Positions 44,930 to 53,176 of a stretch of 64,000 bases of DNA are shown piece by piece. The position numbers were made by a program, and so were the translations under genes. How positions within the stretch are numbered: position 1 is the first letter of the stretch; each line of letters starts with the position of its first letter. The notes under the pieces were generated by a model that worked only from the letters and a program-made list of their open reading frames with translations, was not told where the DNA came from and did not search any database. Where the stretch lies: the NCBI GenBank assembly GCA_013285425.1, contig CP053447.1, positions 750,001 to 814,000 on the forward strand. The letters are read 5' to 3'. Origin of the DNA: Ignavibacteriota bacterium. Lineage in GTDB: Bacteria; Bacteroidota; Ignavibacteria; Ignavibacteriales; Ignavibacteriaceae.

Positions 44930-46948
44930 ATGTTAACGTATAGACCACAAACAGGATTATCTTTTAAGATAGTCACATCTATTTTCCTTAGTATTTCATT
45001 CATACTACTGGTTATATTTTTATATAACTACAATGTTACCAGTACTATTATTGAAAAAAAGATTGAAGACAATGCTGAAAACCTTGCACAGAATAAAATT
45101 AATCAGGTTGAAAAAGTATTGATTTCTGTTGAAAAAGTTCCGCAAAATATTGCAAACCTTATTGAAAAGATTTCATATACCGAGGAACAGCTGATTGAAA
45201 TATTAAACACGATGGTTGGTGAAAATGATGAGATTTATGGAGCTACGATTGCTTTTGAACCATTTATGTTTGACAATAATAGAAAATATTTTGCCCCTTA
45301 CGTTTACAAATCATTTGGATCATTAAAAGCCGTATCACTTGGAACGGAAACATATAACTATCATTCTGCTGATTGGTACACTGTTCCCAAATCACTTGGC
45401 AAAGCTGTTTGGAGTGAACCATATTTTGATAAAGGCGGCGGTAATGTTATTATGTCCACTTTTTCGGTTCCAATATTCAGAACGATTGATGGTCAAAGAA
45501 AAATTATCGGAATAATAACTTCGGATATATCTTTAGAATGGCTTGATCAGATAGTATCAACTATTAAAGTTCTTGAAACAGGTTATGGTTTTCTGATTTC
45601 AAAAGAAGGACGGTTAATCACATATCCCGAAATTGAAAAGATAATGAACTATACAATATTTGATTTGGCGAGATCATTGAAGTCACCTCAGTTAGATAAG
45701 GTTGCAAATAAAATGATTAAGGGACAAACTGGCTTTGCTAAAATAAACTATAATGATGGAACAAATGGAATAGTTAATTGGATTTATTACTCATCTATTC
45801 CGCACAATGGCTGGTCGTTAGCGGTAATGTATCCTCTGGATGAACTTACAGATGAGCTGGATTCTTTGAACAGAAAAATAATTGCATTAAGTGTTTTTGG
45901 TATTGTAATCTTATTTGCGGTTATAATGATAATATCAAAATCTATTACAAGACCATTAACCAAATTATCAATAGCTGCGGATCATTTTGCAAAAGGTAAA
46001 ATGGATTTTCCATTATCTGAAGTGAGTTCAAATGATGAAATTGGACATCTGGCAAAATCCTTTATTTTTATGCGGGATGAACTTAAGAGAAAAATGAACG
46101 AACTTCATGAAGCTTACCAGGAAATAAGGGATACAAAAACAAAATTAGAAAAATATAACAGATCACTTGAAGAAATTGTTAATCAGAGAACAAAGGAAGT
46201 TCTTGTTGAAGCCAAAGAATTAAATGAATTGAAATCACGATTTATTTCTATGATTTCGCACGAGCTTAGAACTCCGCTATATACAATATCATCATCTGCT
46301 GAAATTTTGGAATTGTACAGCAACAGAATCAAAGATGATGAAAAGATTGAACAGTTTAAAAGAATTCAAAATGCGATTGAGGAGATTATGGAACTGCTTA
46401 ATGATGTTATTTCCATCAATAAAGCTGAAATCGGTAAAGTTGAACTTAAGATAGAAGAAATAAATATTGTTGATTACAGTAAGCAGGTGATAGAGGAATT
46501 ATCTTCAAGATTTGATAAAAAGCCAAAGCTGGTGTTTTCTTCAAGCAGTAACGAAATTAAAATTAATTCTGATAAGAAGGAATTAAGACAAATAATTTCA
46601 AACTTAGTAGTGAATGCGCTTAAGTACACCAATGAAGATAAAAAAGTTTACTTCCACGTTTCTTTGAATAAGGAAAAAGTAATAATTGAAGTGAAAGATG
46701 AAGGCATCGGTATTAAAGATGAAGATAAGGAAAATGTTTTTGAGTTATTTGCACGCGGAAAAAATGTTGGCGGAATACATGGAACCGGACTTGGATTGGC
46801 AATAACTAAAAGATCAATTGAGATTTTGGGCGGCGAACTTTTCTTTAATAGTAAAGAAAACGTCGGCAGTGTTTTTATTGTAAAGATTCCGCATAATATT
46901 ATTACTAAAGAAAATAAGCACAAAGAAGCCTTAACTGAACAAATTTAA
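44930..46948 (+). CDS. Cache/HAMP sensor histidine kinase
   Basis: A 672-residue membrane sensor. TM1 is at about 13-34. A double-Cache-like periplasmic domain (about 35-310) contains AWSEPYFDKGGGNVIMSTFSVPIF. TM2 is at about 312-335, followed by HAMP and coiled coil, HisKA with MISHELRTPLY (phospho-His 444) and HATPase_c with NLVVNALKY, DEGIGIKDED and GTGLGLAI. It should phosphorylate the response regulator 4 nt downstream. dCache domains commonly bind small amines, amino acids or organic acids, so ethanolamine is a reasonable ligand given the adjacent eut genes; this is inference. Confidence 0.9.
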   Translation: MLTYRPQTGLSFKIVTSIFLSISFILLVIFLYNYNVTSTIIEKKIEDNAENLAQNKINQVEKVLISVEKVPQNIANLIEKISYTEEQLIEILNTMVGENDEIYGATIAFEPFMFDNNRKYFAPYVYKSFGSLKAVSLGTETYNYHSADWYTVPKSLGKAVWSEPYFDKGGGNVIMSTFSVPIFRTIDGQRKIIGIITSDISLEWLDQIVSTIKVLETGYGFLISKEGRLITYPEIEKIMNYTIFDLARSLKSPQLDKVANKMIKGQTGFAKINYNDGTNGIVNWIYYSSIPHNGWSLAVMYPLDELTDELDSLNRKIIALSVFGIVILFAVIMIISKSITRPLTKLSIAADHFAKGKMDFPLSEVSSNDEIGHLAKSFIFMRDELKRKMNELHEAYQEIRDTKTKLEKYNRSLEEIVNQRTKEVLVEAKELNELKSRFISMISHELRTPLYTISSSAEILELYSNRIKDDEKIEQFKRIQNAIEEIMELLNDVISINKAEIGKVELKIEEINIVDYSKQVIEELSSRFDKKPKLVFSSSSNEIKINSDKKELRQIISNLVVNALKYTNEDKKVYFHVSLNKEKVIIEVKDEGIGIKDEDKENVFELFARGKNVGGIHGTGLGLAITKRSIEILGGELFFNSKENVGSVFIVKIPHNIITKENKHKEALTEQI

Positions 46949-46952
46949 GTCT

Positions 46953-47711
46953 ATGGAAACAGTACTTTTTATTGAAGACGATAAAGCCCTGCGTGAAAAT
47001 TTTGGAAAAATCCTGAGCTTAAATAATTATTATCCTATATTAGCAGAAACCGGCGAGATGGGTTTAAGGTTAGCAAAAAAGATATTACCGGATCTGATAA
47101 TCTGTGATATCATGCTGCCTGATATTGACGGTTATCAGATATTAAAAGAACTCTCACAAACCAAAGAAACTCAGACAATTCCTTTTATTTTTCTTACTGC
47201 TAAAGCTGAGATGGAAGACCTGCGTAAAGGTATGAATTTGGGAGCAGATGATTATCTGACAAAACCAATAAAAACTAAAGAAGTGCTTCAGGCAATTCGT
47301 TTGAGATTAGATAAGAAAATAAAAGTAAATGAAATGGCAGCGGATATAAAACAGGATGAAAATCAGCAATTATCCATTGAAGACTCTATTCTGATTTCAT
47401 CTGATGGAAAAGCACACTCAGTTAATTTAAATGAAATTATATGTATAATCTCTGCCGGTGTTTACTCAAATATTAATATTATTAATAATAAAGTTTTTCT
47501 GGTAAGAAAATTAATCAAAGAGTGGGAAAGGATTTTACCGGAAAAGTGTTTTATCAGAGTTCACCGGACAGCAATTATTAATACTAATCATATCAAATCT
47601 ATTGAAAAAAGTCCAAACCACACGTTTAGAATTTTCTTAAAAGATTTTGACCGTGCAATTATCTCAAGTCATAAATTCAGCAAAAGATTAAGAGAAAAAT
47701 TGTTTCAGTAA
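46953..47711 (+). CDS. response regulator, REC plus LytTR DNA-binding domain
   Basis: A 252-residue transcription regulator. The receiver domain (about 1-120) has the phospho-acceptor Asp 52 in CDIMLPDIDG and the switch Lys in DDYLTKPI. The LytTR domain (about 150-250) contains CFIRVHRTAIINTNHIKSIE. LytTR proteins bind pairs of direct repeats about two helical turns apart; a matching 21-bp-spaced repeat lies just downstream. Known Eut regulators are EutR (AraC type) or EutVW (RNA-binding ANTAR), so this would be a different control mode. Confidence 0.92.
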   Translation: METVLFIEDDKALRENFGKILSLNNYYPILAETGEMGLRLAKKILPDLIICDIMLPDIDGYQILKELSQTKETQTIPFIFLTAKAEMEDLRKGMNLGADDYLTKPIKTKEVLQAIRLRLDKKIKVNEMAADIKQDENQQLSIEDSILISSDGKAHSVNLNEIICIISAGVYSNINIINNKVFLVRKLIKEWERILPEKCFIRVHRTAIINTNHIKSIEKSPNHTFRIFLKDFDRAIISSHKFSKRLREKLFQ

Positions 47712-48011
47712 ACAATCTATTTTACCTATCTGATTTTTATCCTGAAAACACTAAGCTTATTACAAAAATCCGCAAGCTTATTACATTTTCATGTTATTAG
47801 TAACAATTTTGATGATGTTTGCTCAGGATTTCAAAACATTTATCGAACAAAATGGTGTTATTCTTTTCAGTTATGGATGCTATGCGTGTAGATATATCTT
47901 ATAAAAATCTTAATCTCTCAAATATTTTTTGCTTTTTAGACAAGCAGAAATCTGACCGAAAAAATTTACTTCAGAAAATCAATTCATGTTTTACTATTAA
48001 GGAAAATTGAT
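47712..48011 (+). other. 300-bp regulatory gap between the LytTR regulator and eutH
   Basis: It holds the direct repeat and palindrome listed separately. A 63-codon frame (47819-48010) has no ribosome binding site or recognisable product and is probably chance. A cobalamin riboswitch was looked for and its conserved GCCACTG box was not seen. A near match to the FCB -7 box (TATTTTTTG, one base too long) lies near 47922. Confidence 0.5.
47753..47806 (+). promoter_or_regulatory. candidate LytTR operator upstream of eutH
   Basis: AAGCTTATTACA occurs twice, at 47753-47764 and 47774-47785, a 21-bp period (two helical turns) as expected for a LytTR dimer site. It is followed by TGTTA-TTAG-TAACA (47792-47805), whose right part ATTAGTAACAA (47796-47806) matches the motif upstream of the sensor operon. 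Position between the regulator and eutH supports a role in switching on the eut genes. Confidence 0.55.
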
Positions 48012-49247
48012 ATGCAGATTATTAATGAAATAATTTTATACATAATGGTGGGGTTTTTAATAATTGGTGCTTTGGATAGAATATTAGATCAATTCGGCGG
48101 TTCAGCAAATGTATTGAAAAAAATCGGATTAGGATTTTTAGGTAATGCAATAGATGGAGTAGGTAAGGAATTTGAAGAGGGATTCAATTCGTGGGGTGCT
48201 TTGGCACTGGCAATGGTGGGGGTTATCGCCTTAGCTCCGGTTTTGGCTGCAATATTAAGCCCGATTATTATTCCGCTTTATTCTGCGCTTGGTGCAAGTC
48301 CTGCAATGTTTGGAACTACTCTATTAGCTAATGATATGGGCGGATATTTTCTTGCAAAAGAATTAGTAACCGAAAATGGAGTAGTAACAGATTATGCATC
48401 ATGGATGTATGCAGGCTTAATATTAGGTTCGATGATGGGTCCGACAATTGTTTTTACAATACCGGTTGGCATTGGTATTATTGATAAAAAAGACAGACCA
48501 TCTTTAGCACTTGGAATATTAGCTGGTATTGTTACAATTCCTATCGGATGTATTGCCGGAGGCTTGATAGCTATTTATTCTTCAATAACAACTCCGGAAG
48601 GAGCACCGATAATTTTTTCATACTCATTAGTATTTACAAATCTGATCCCCATTGTTGTTTTTTCTGCTTTAATATCCATTGGTTTGTGGAAGATCCCGAA
48701 TTTGATGATAAAAGGCTTTATGATTTTCGCAAAGCTATTAGTGGCATTAATTACAATTGGTTTAGCTTCGATTGTTTTTGAAACATTGATAGGAATTCCA
48801 TTGATTCCGGGTCTTGAACCAATTGTTCCAATTATTGGTGATACACCCGGATTAGATATCAGGGCACTTGAGGTAGTAAGCAGGATTGCACTGATTTTAG
48901 CCGGAGCTTATCCGATGGTGTTTCTTGTTTCCAAATGGTTTAAAAAACCGCTTACTAAACTGGGGACAAAACTGGGAGTAAGCGAAGTATCTGCAGTTGG
49001 GTTTATCGCTACACTTGCTAACTGCATTCCAATGTTCAAAATCTTAAGTAATATGGATGAACGCGGGAAGGTAATTAACATAGCATTTGCAGTAAGTGCT
49101 GCATTTACTTTAGGAGATCATCTTGGTTTTACAGCCGCAGTTAAGCCGGATATGATATTTCCGGTAATGGTTGGAAAACTAACAGCAGGTATTACTGCTA
49201 TTTTAGTTGCAATGATTGTTGCACCCAAAAATAAATTATCTAATTAA
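48012..49247 (+). CDS. eutH: ethanolamine permease EutH
   Basis: A 411-residue inner-membrane protein with about ten membrane segments. It matches EutH in length and in strings such as IMVGFLIIGALDRI, FEEGFNSWGALALAMVG and ANDMGGYFLAKEL. EutH lets ethanolamine into the cytoplasm when it is scarce or protonated. First gene of the eut transcript after the candidate operator; AAGGAAA precedes the ATG. Confidence 0.93.
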   Translation: MQIINEIILYIMVGFLIIGALDRILDQFGGSANVLKKIGLGFLGNAIDGVGKEFEEGFNSWGALALAMVGVIALAPVLAAILSPIIIPLYSALGASPAMFGTTLLANDMGGYFLAKELVTENGVVTDYASWMYAGLILGSMMGPTIVFTIPVGIGIIDKKDRPSLALGILAGIVTIPIGCIAGGLIAIYSSITTPEGAPIIFSYSLVFTNLIPIVVFSALISIGLWKIPNLMIKGFMIFAKLLVALITIGLASIVFETLIGIPLIPGLEPIVPIIGDTPGLDIRALEVVSRIALILAGAYPMVFLVSKWFKKPLTKLGTKLGVSEVSAVGFIATLANCIPMFKILSNMDERGKVINIAFAVSAAFTLGDHLGFTAAVKPDMIFPVMVGKLTAGITAILVAMIVAPKNKLSN

Positions 49248-49286
49248 ATATTCTTTTTCTATTCAACTAAACAGAGGAGAGCTACA

Positions 49287-50390
49287 ATGATAAAAAACTT
49301 CTTTTTAACTTTGGTTGCAGTTATGATGTTAGTGCCCGCAACATTAGCTGCAGATCCGGAAAAGTATTCGGATGATAATTCATATATCCCAAATACTCCG
49401 TTTTTCGGAAAAATATCCGATAACTTCAGTTTGTCTTCAACACTGCGTTACAGATATCTGGTTGACGATCCGTACACAAAGAGAACACAAAACTATTTCT
49501 ACTTCCAACGCGGTTATATCACTATGAAGTACAAATTCAATGATAAAATCCGGGCAAGATTCACAATGGATTTTGATCATACCAACCGTGTTGCACTTAG
49601 GTCTGCTTCGATTGGCACTGGTGGCGATCTGACTACCAGTACAGTTAACGCAAATGATGGTACCCGTGGAAGAATCAAATATGCTTATTTGGAAATGGAT
49701 GATTTCCTTGGATTAAACGGTCTTACGGCAACTTTTGGTAACTATGAGCAGCCAGGTCCGCAAGATTACCATAACACAATTGAGAACAGCTGGTTAGACA
49801 GATATTATACTTTTGGTTTCAGTTCTGCTGTTACCGGTGCTATGTTAACTTATAATTTCCCGGAAAAATGGGGATATGTTAGAGCTGCAGTTGCTAATTA
49901 CAACGGCTATGGCAGTGCAGGTGATAATAACAAAGCTAAAAACTTTATATCAGACATCTGGATAAAACCTCCTGGAACTGGTATAACTGTATTTGGCTGG
50001 ACTATGATTGATTATTATGCTGCTAATAATAATGAAGCACATAACAACGTATTTGGCGGCGGCTTAGAATATAAACTTGCTAAAATGTTAGACGTCGGCG
50101 GCGAAGTTGATTTTGCTAAAAATTCAGTTTCTGAAATTAAAGCTGCTTCATATATGGGATATGTTAATTATTCACCACTACCCGAGTTGATGTTTGTTGG
50201 ACAGGTAGGTATGATGGATAATGATACAGATACAAGTGATGATGAAATGCTGATGATCATTGGCGGTTTTAATTATGAATTTGTTTCTGATACCTACATT
50301 ATGTTCAACCTGATTAACGAAAGCTTTAAAGTAGGCGGCGAATCAAAATCAAATATGAGATATAATTTCCAATTATTAGTTAATTTCTAA
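49287..50390 (+). CDS. porin-like outer-membrane protein
   Basis: A 367-residue protein with a signal peptide (about 1-21, ending LAA). Its repeating amphipathic strands (RARFTMDFDHTNRVAL, GRIKYAYLEMDD, KYKFNDK) end in a terminal aromatic strand, YNFQLLVNF, typical of outer-membrane barrels. No OmpA domain or plug is present. It sits between eutH and the phosphatase, with AGAGGAG before the ATG, so it probably admits ethanolamine or a phosphorylated precursor. Such a porin is not part of the classical eut gene set. Confidence 0.7.
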   Translation: MIKNFFLTLVAVMMLVPATLAADPEKYSDDNSYIPNTPFFGKISDNFSLSSTLRYRYLVDDPYTKRTQNYFYFQRGYITMKYKFNDKIRARFTMDFDHTNRVALRSASIGTGGDLTTSTVNANDGTRGRIKYAYLEMDDFLGLNGLTATFGNYEQPGPQDYHNTIENSWLDRYYTFGFSSAVTGAMLTYNFPEKWGYVRAAVANYNGYGSAGDNNKAKNFISDIWIKPPGTGITVFGWTMIDYYAANNNEAHNNVFGGGLEYKLAKMLDVGGEVDFAKNSVSEIKAASYMGYVNYSPLPELMFVGQVGMMDNDTDTSDDEMLMIIGGFNYEFVSDTYIMFNLINESFKVGGESKSNMRYNFQLLVNF

Positions 50391-50408
50391 AAAATAAGAG
50401 GTATAAAA

Positions 50409-51665
50409 ATGTTATTAAAAAAAGTTTTTAATATTCTGATTCTTAGTGCTATTGTGCTGGGGTGTTCATCAGTTAATTCTGCAGGCGATAAAACAAAGTT
50501 AGCCAGAATGAACTGGTCAGATAAGAACTATGAAGTTCTTAATAATTTTATTACTGATTATGGTATCGGCGGAAAAAATTACGATGCTAGTAAACCTCCT
50601 TATGTTGTATTTGACTGGGATCAAACTTGCGGTCATTTTGATGTTGAAGAAGCAATAATGAGATATCAGTTAAGTCATCTTCGTTTTAAAATGACAAAAG
50701 ATCAATTTGCCGGTTTATTAAAAGATGAAATAAAGGGCGTTACCAAATTATCAGCTGATTATAATAATACATTATTGAAAGACATTAATGCTGACCTGAT
50801 TGCTGATTACAATTACCTTTATGATAACTATGAGGGATTAGCTGGCAAGATGAAATTAGAAGATATTCAAAAGACTCCTCAATACAATGACTTTATCGCT
50901 AAAGTTGCATTCTTATATGATGGATACTGCGATACCAAAGGCATTGAAGCAGATTATGGATATCCCTGGGTTCTTTATCTTTTTGCAGGCTTTACAGAAG
51001 CTGACGTTCAGGCTTTAGCAAAAGAAGCTATCCAATTTGAGTTAGGAAATAAATTAGGAAAGAGCAAATGGGGAACACCAGCTGGATTTAATACTAAAGC
51101 AGGACCAGTTAGTTACTCTTTCAAAACAGGATTAAGATTATATCCTGAGATGCAGAATCTTATCTATGCTCTTAAATCAAATGGTTTTGATGTATGGATT
51201 GTATCAGCAAGCTATAAACCAGTTATTCAGGTAATATCAGGTGCTGATTATGGATACAACGTTCCTTCAGACAGAGTTATTGCAATGGAATTAGGTGAAA
51301 AGAACGGAGTCATTCAGCCTTACTATAAAGAAAATTATCCACAGACTCAAAGAATGGGTAAAGTAGAAGCAATCAAAATGATTATCCAGGATGGTCTTGG
51401 AAAGAATTATGATCCATTAATGTCAGCAGGTGATAGTGATGGCGATTATGAAATGTCAACTGAATTCAAAGATATGAAACTTACAGTTGTATTTAACAGA
51501 GTTAAAGGCGGACCAATTGGCGAACTGAGTAAGAAATCTGTTGAACAACAAGGCGAAGCATATCCAAGATTTATTTTACAGGGACGCGATGAAAATACTG
51601 GTGTGTTCCGTAAGAGTTCCGAATCTATTCTCTTAGGCAAAACTGAACCACAGTTATTGAAATAA
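50409..51665 (+). CDS. HAD-family phosphatase lipoprotein
   Basis: A 418-residue lipoprotein (signal ending VLGC, lipidated Cys 19). It has the HAD motifs FDWDQT (nucleophile Asp 69, acid Asp 71), VSAS and SAGDSDGD. The layout resembles secreted phosphorylcholine/phosphoethanolamine phosphatases such as Pseudomonas PchP. Inside a eut operon the natural reading is release of ethanolamine from phosphoethanolamine outside the cytoplasm; the substrate is inferred, not shown. A strong terminator follows. Confidence 0.72.
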   Translation: MLLKKVFNILILSAIVLGCSSVNSAGDKTKLARMNWSDKNYEVLNNFITDYGIGGKNYDASKPPYVVFDWDQTCGHFDVEEAIMRYQLSHLRFKMTKDQFAGLLKDEIKGVTKLSADYNNTLLKDINADLIADYNYLYDNYEGLAGKMKLEDIQKTPQYNDFIAKVAFLYDGYCDTKGIEADYGYPWVLYLFAGFTEADVQALAKEAIQFELGNKLGKSKWGTPAGFNTKAGPVSYSFKTGLRLYPEMQNLIYALKSNGFDVWIVSASYKPVIQVISGADYGYNVPSDRVIAMELGEKNGVIQPYYKENYPQTQRMGKVEAIKMIIQDGLGKNYDPLMSAGDSDGDYEMSTEFKDMKLTVVFNRVKGGPIGELSKKSVEQQGEAYPRFILQGRDENTGVFRKSSESILLGKTEPQLLK

Positions 51666-51673
51666 TTGAATTT

Positions 51674-51704
51674 AAAAGCAGGGAGTCAACTCCCTGCTTT
51701 TTTC
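51674..51704 (+). terminator. strong intrinsic terminator between the phosphatase gene and eutA
   Basis: AGCAGGGAG (51677-51685) pairs with CTCCCTGCT (51690-51698) over the tetraloop TCAA, and six or more T follow. It lies 9 nt after the phosphatase stop and inside the longest possible eutA frame, showing that eutA starts later. It should limit transcription into eutA-eutJ, either as a partial terminator or with a separate promoter downstream. Confidence 0.88.
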
Positions 51705-51722
51705 TTAAATAGATGTAACAAA

Positions 51723-53159
51723 TTGAGCAATAAGATTATAAATAGTGTGGGGATTGATGTTGGTACTACTACTACGCAAGTCATATTTTCGTCTCTGGTG
51801 CTGAGAAATATTGCAGCACCCACTCAAGTCCCACACTTTGAATTTATTGATAGAAAAGTTCTTTACACAGGTAAAATTCTATTTACTCCATTTAACTCTG
51901 ATGGTTCGATTGATCATATTAGATTATGGGAAATGGTATTAGATGAATACAAAAAAGCTGGTTTTGGATTGAAAGAAATTGAAACCGGTGCAATTATAAT
52001 TACCGGAGAAACTTCAAAAGCAAAGAATGCCAAAACAACATTGATGAAACTGGCTGGGGATTTAGGTGATTTTGTTGTTGCAACTGCCGGTCCGCATTTC
52101 GAATCAGTAATTGCAGGACGCGGATCAGGAAGCTCTGTTTATTCTGAAGAGCATACAACAACTGTTTTGAATATTGATATTGGAGGAGGAACATCAAATT
52201 ATGCTGTTTTTAGAAACGGCAGAATCATAGATACTTGCTGCTTGAATGTTGGCGGAAGATTAATTCAAACAGACAAGAACGGCAAGGTTACAAAAATAAC
52301 CGAACCTGCTAAGAAAATATTGAAAAACATTATCCCGAATTTTCAGGAAGATTACGATTCACTTTCATTAAATGATATTAAATCTGTTTGTGAAGTAATG
52401 GCAGATTTGATAATTGAATGTATCGAAGGTAATAATGTTTCTCCATTAGCAGGCGAATTGCTGCAGACAAATCCATTAAAGCAGCAATATACTTTTGGCG
52501 CTGTTTTTCTTTCAGGCGGTGTTGGCGAGTGTTATTACAAGCTTGATGAAATGATTAAAGACAGATTTCAGTTTTCAGATCTTGGCGTACTACTGGCAGA
52601 AGCTTTAATGAAAAACAATAAATTAAAAAAATACAATGTAATTGAGCCTAATCAAACAATAAGAGCAACAGTTATAGGTGCTGGTGCATATACTTTATCA
52701 TTAAGCGGAAGTACGATTTGGTTAACTGCAGAAAATTTACCTCTGCGTAACCTTCCGGTGCTTCATCCTCACTTCGATTGGAACGATGCAAATTCATCAT
52801 TGTCTTATGGAATTGAGGAGGCAGCAAAAACAATGGATATAAGTTTGTCTAATGATGAGTATGCAATTTATCTTCCTGAAGAAATTCCTGTTACTTATAG
52901 AGCAGTTCAAAAATGTGCTGAGGAATTAATTACTGTATTAAATAAACATAGAAAAGAAGACAATTCACCCGTTATAATTTTAGCATTTAATGATATTGGT
53001 AAAGTGTTGGGGATGGAGCTTTCAGCATCTATGAAATCTCATCCTCTGGCAATTATAGATGAAGTAGTTTCTTATGAAGGAGATTACATAGATATCGGCA
53101 AAAGTTATTTTGGCGGTGAAATAGTTCCCTTAACAATTAAGTCACTAGCGTTTCCATAA
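51723..53159 (+). CDS. eutA: ethanolamine ammonia-lyase reactivase EutA
   Basis: A 478-residue ASKHA-fold ATPase that removes inactivated cobalamin from EutBC. Visible marks are the phosphate-1 loop SVGIDVGTTTTQ, NIDIGGGTSNYAVF and LSGGVGECYY. The TTG at 51723 is preferred over an upstream TTG at 51666, because the latter would place a terminator hairpin inside the coding region. The resulting length matches known EutA (about 470). The ribosome binding site is weak. Confidence 0.9.
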   Translation: MSNKIINSVGIDVGTTTTQVIFSSLVLRNIAAPTQVPHFEFIDRKVLYTGKILFTPFNSDGSIDHIRLWEMVLDEYKKAGFGLKEIETGAIIITGETSKAKNAKTTLMKLAGDLGDFVVATAGPHFESVIAGRGSGSSVYSEEHTTTVLNIDIGGGTSNYAVFRNGRIIDTCCLNVGGRLIQTDKNGKVTKITEPAKKILKNIIPNFQEDYDSLSLNDIKSVCEVMADLIIECIEGNNVSPLAGELLQTNPLKQQYTFGAVFLSGGVGECYYKLDEMIKDRFQFSDLGVLLAEALMKNNKLKKYNVIEPNQTIRATVIGAGAYTLSLSGSTIWLTAENLPLRNLPVLHPHFDWNDANSSLSYGIEEAAKTMDISLSNDEYAIYLPEEIPVTYRAVQKCAEELITVLNKHRKEDNSPVIILAFNDIGKVLGMELSASMKSHPLAIIDEVVSYEGDYIDIGKSYFGGEIVPLTIKSLAFP

Positions 53160-53176
53160 ATTAAGAGGTATAAACA

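Noticed and set aside
47819..48010. 63-codon frame upstream of eutH
   Set aside because: No ribosome binding site, no recognisable motifs, and it sits in the regulatory gap.
44027..48011. Cobalamin riboswitch before the eut or receptor genes
   Set aside because: The conserved GCCACTG box and its surrounding stems were not seen in either gap.
51666..51722. N-terminal extension of eutA from a TTG at 51666
   Set aside because: It would translate through the terminator stem at 51674-51704 and makes EutA longer than its family.
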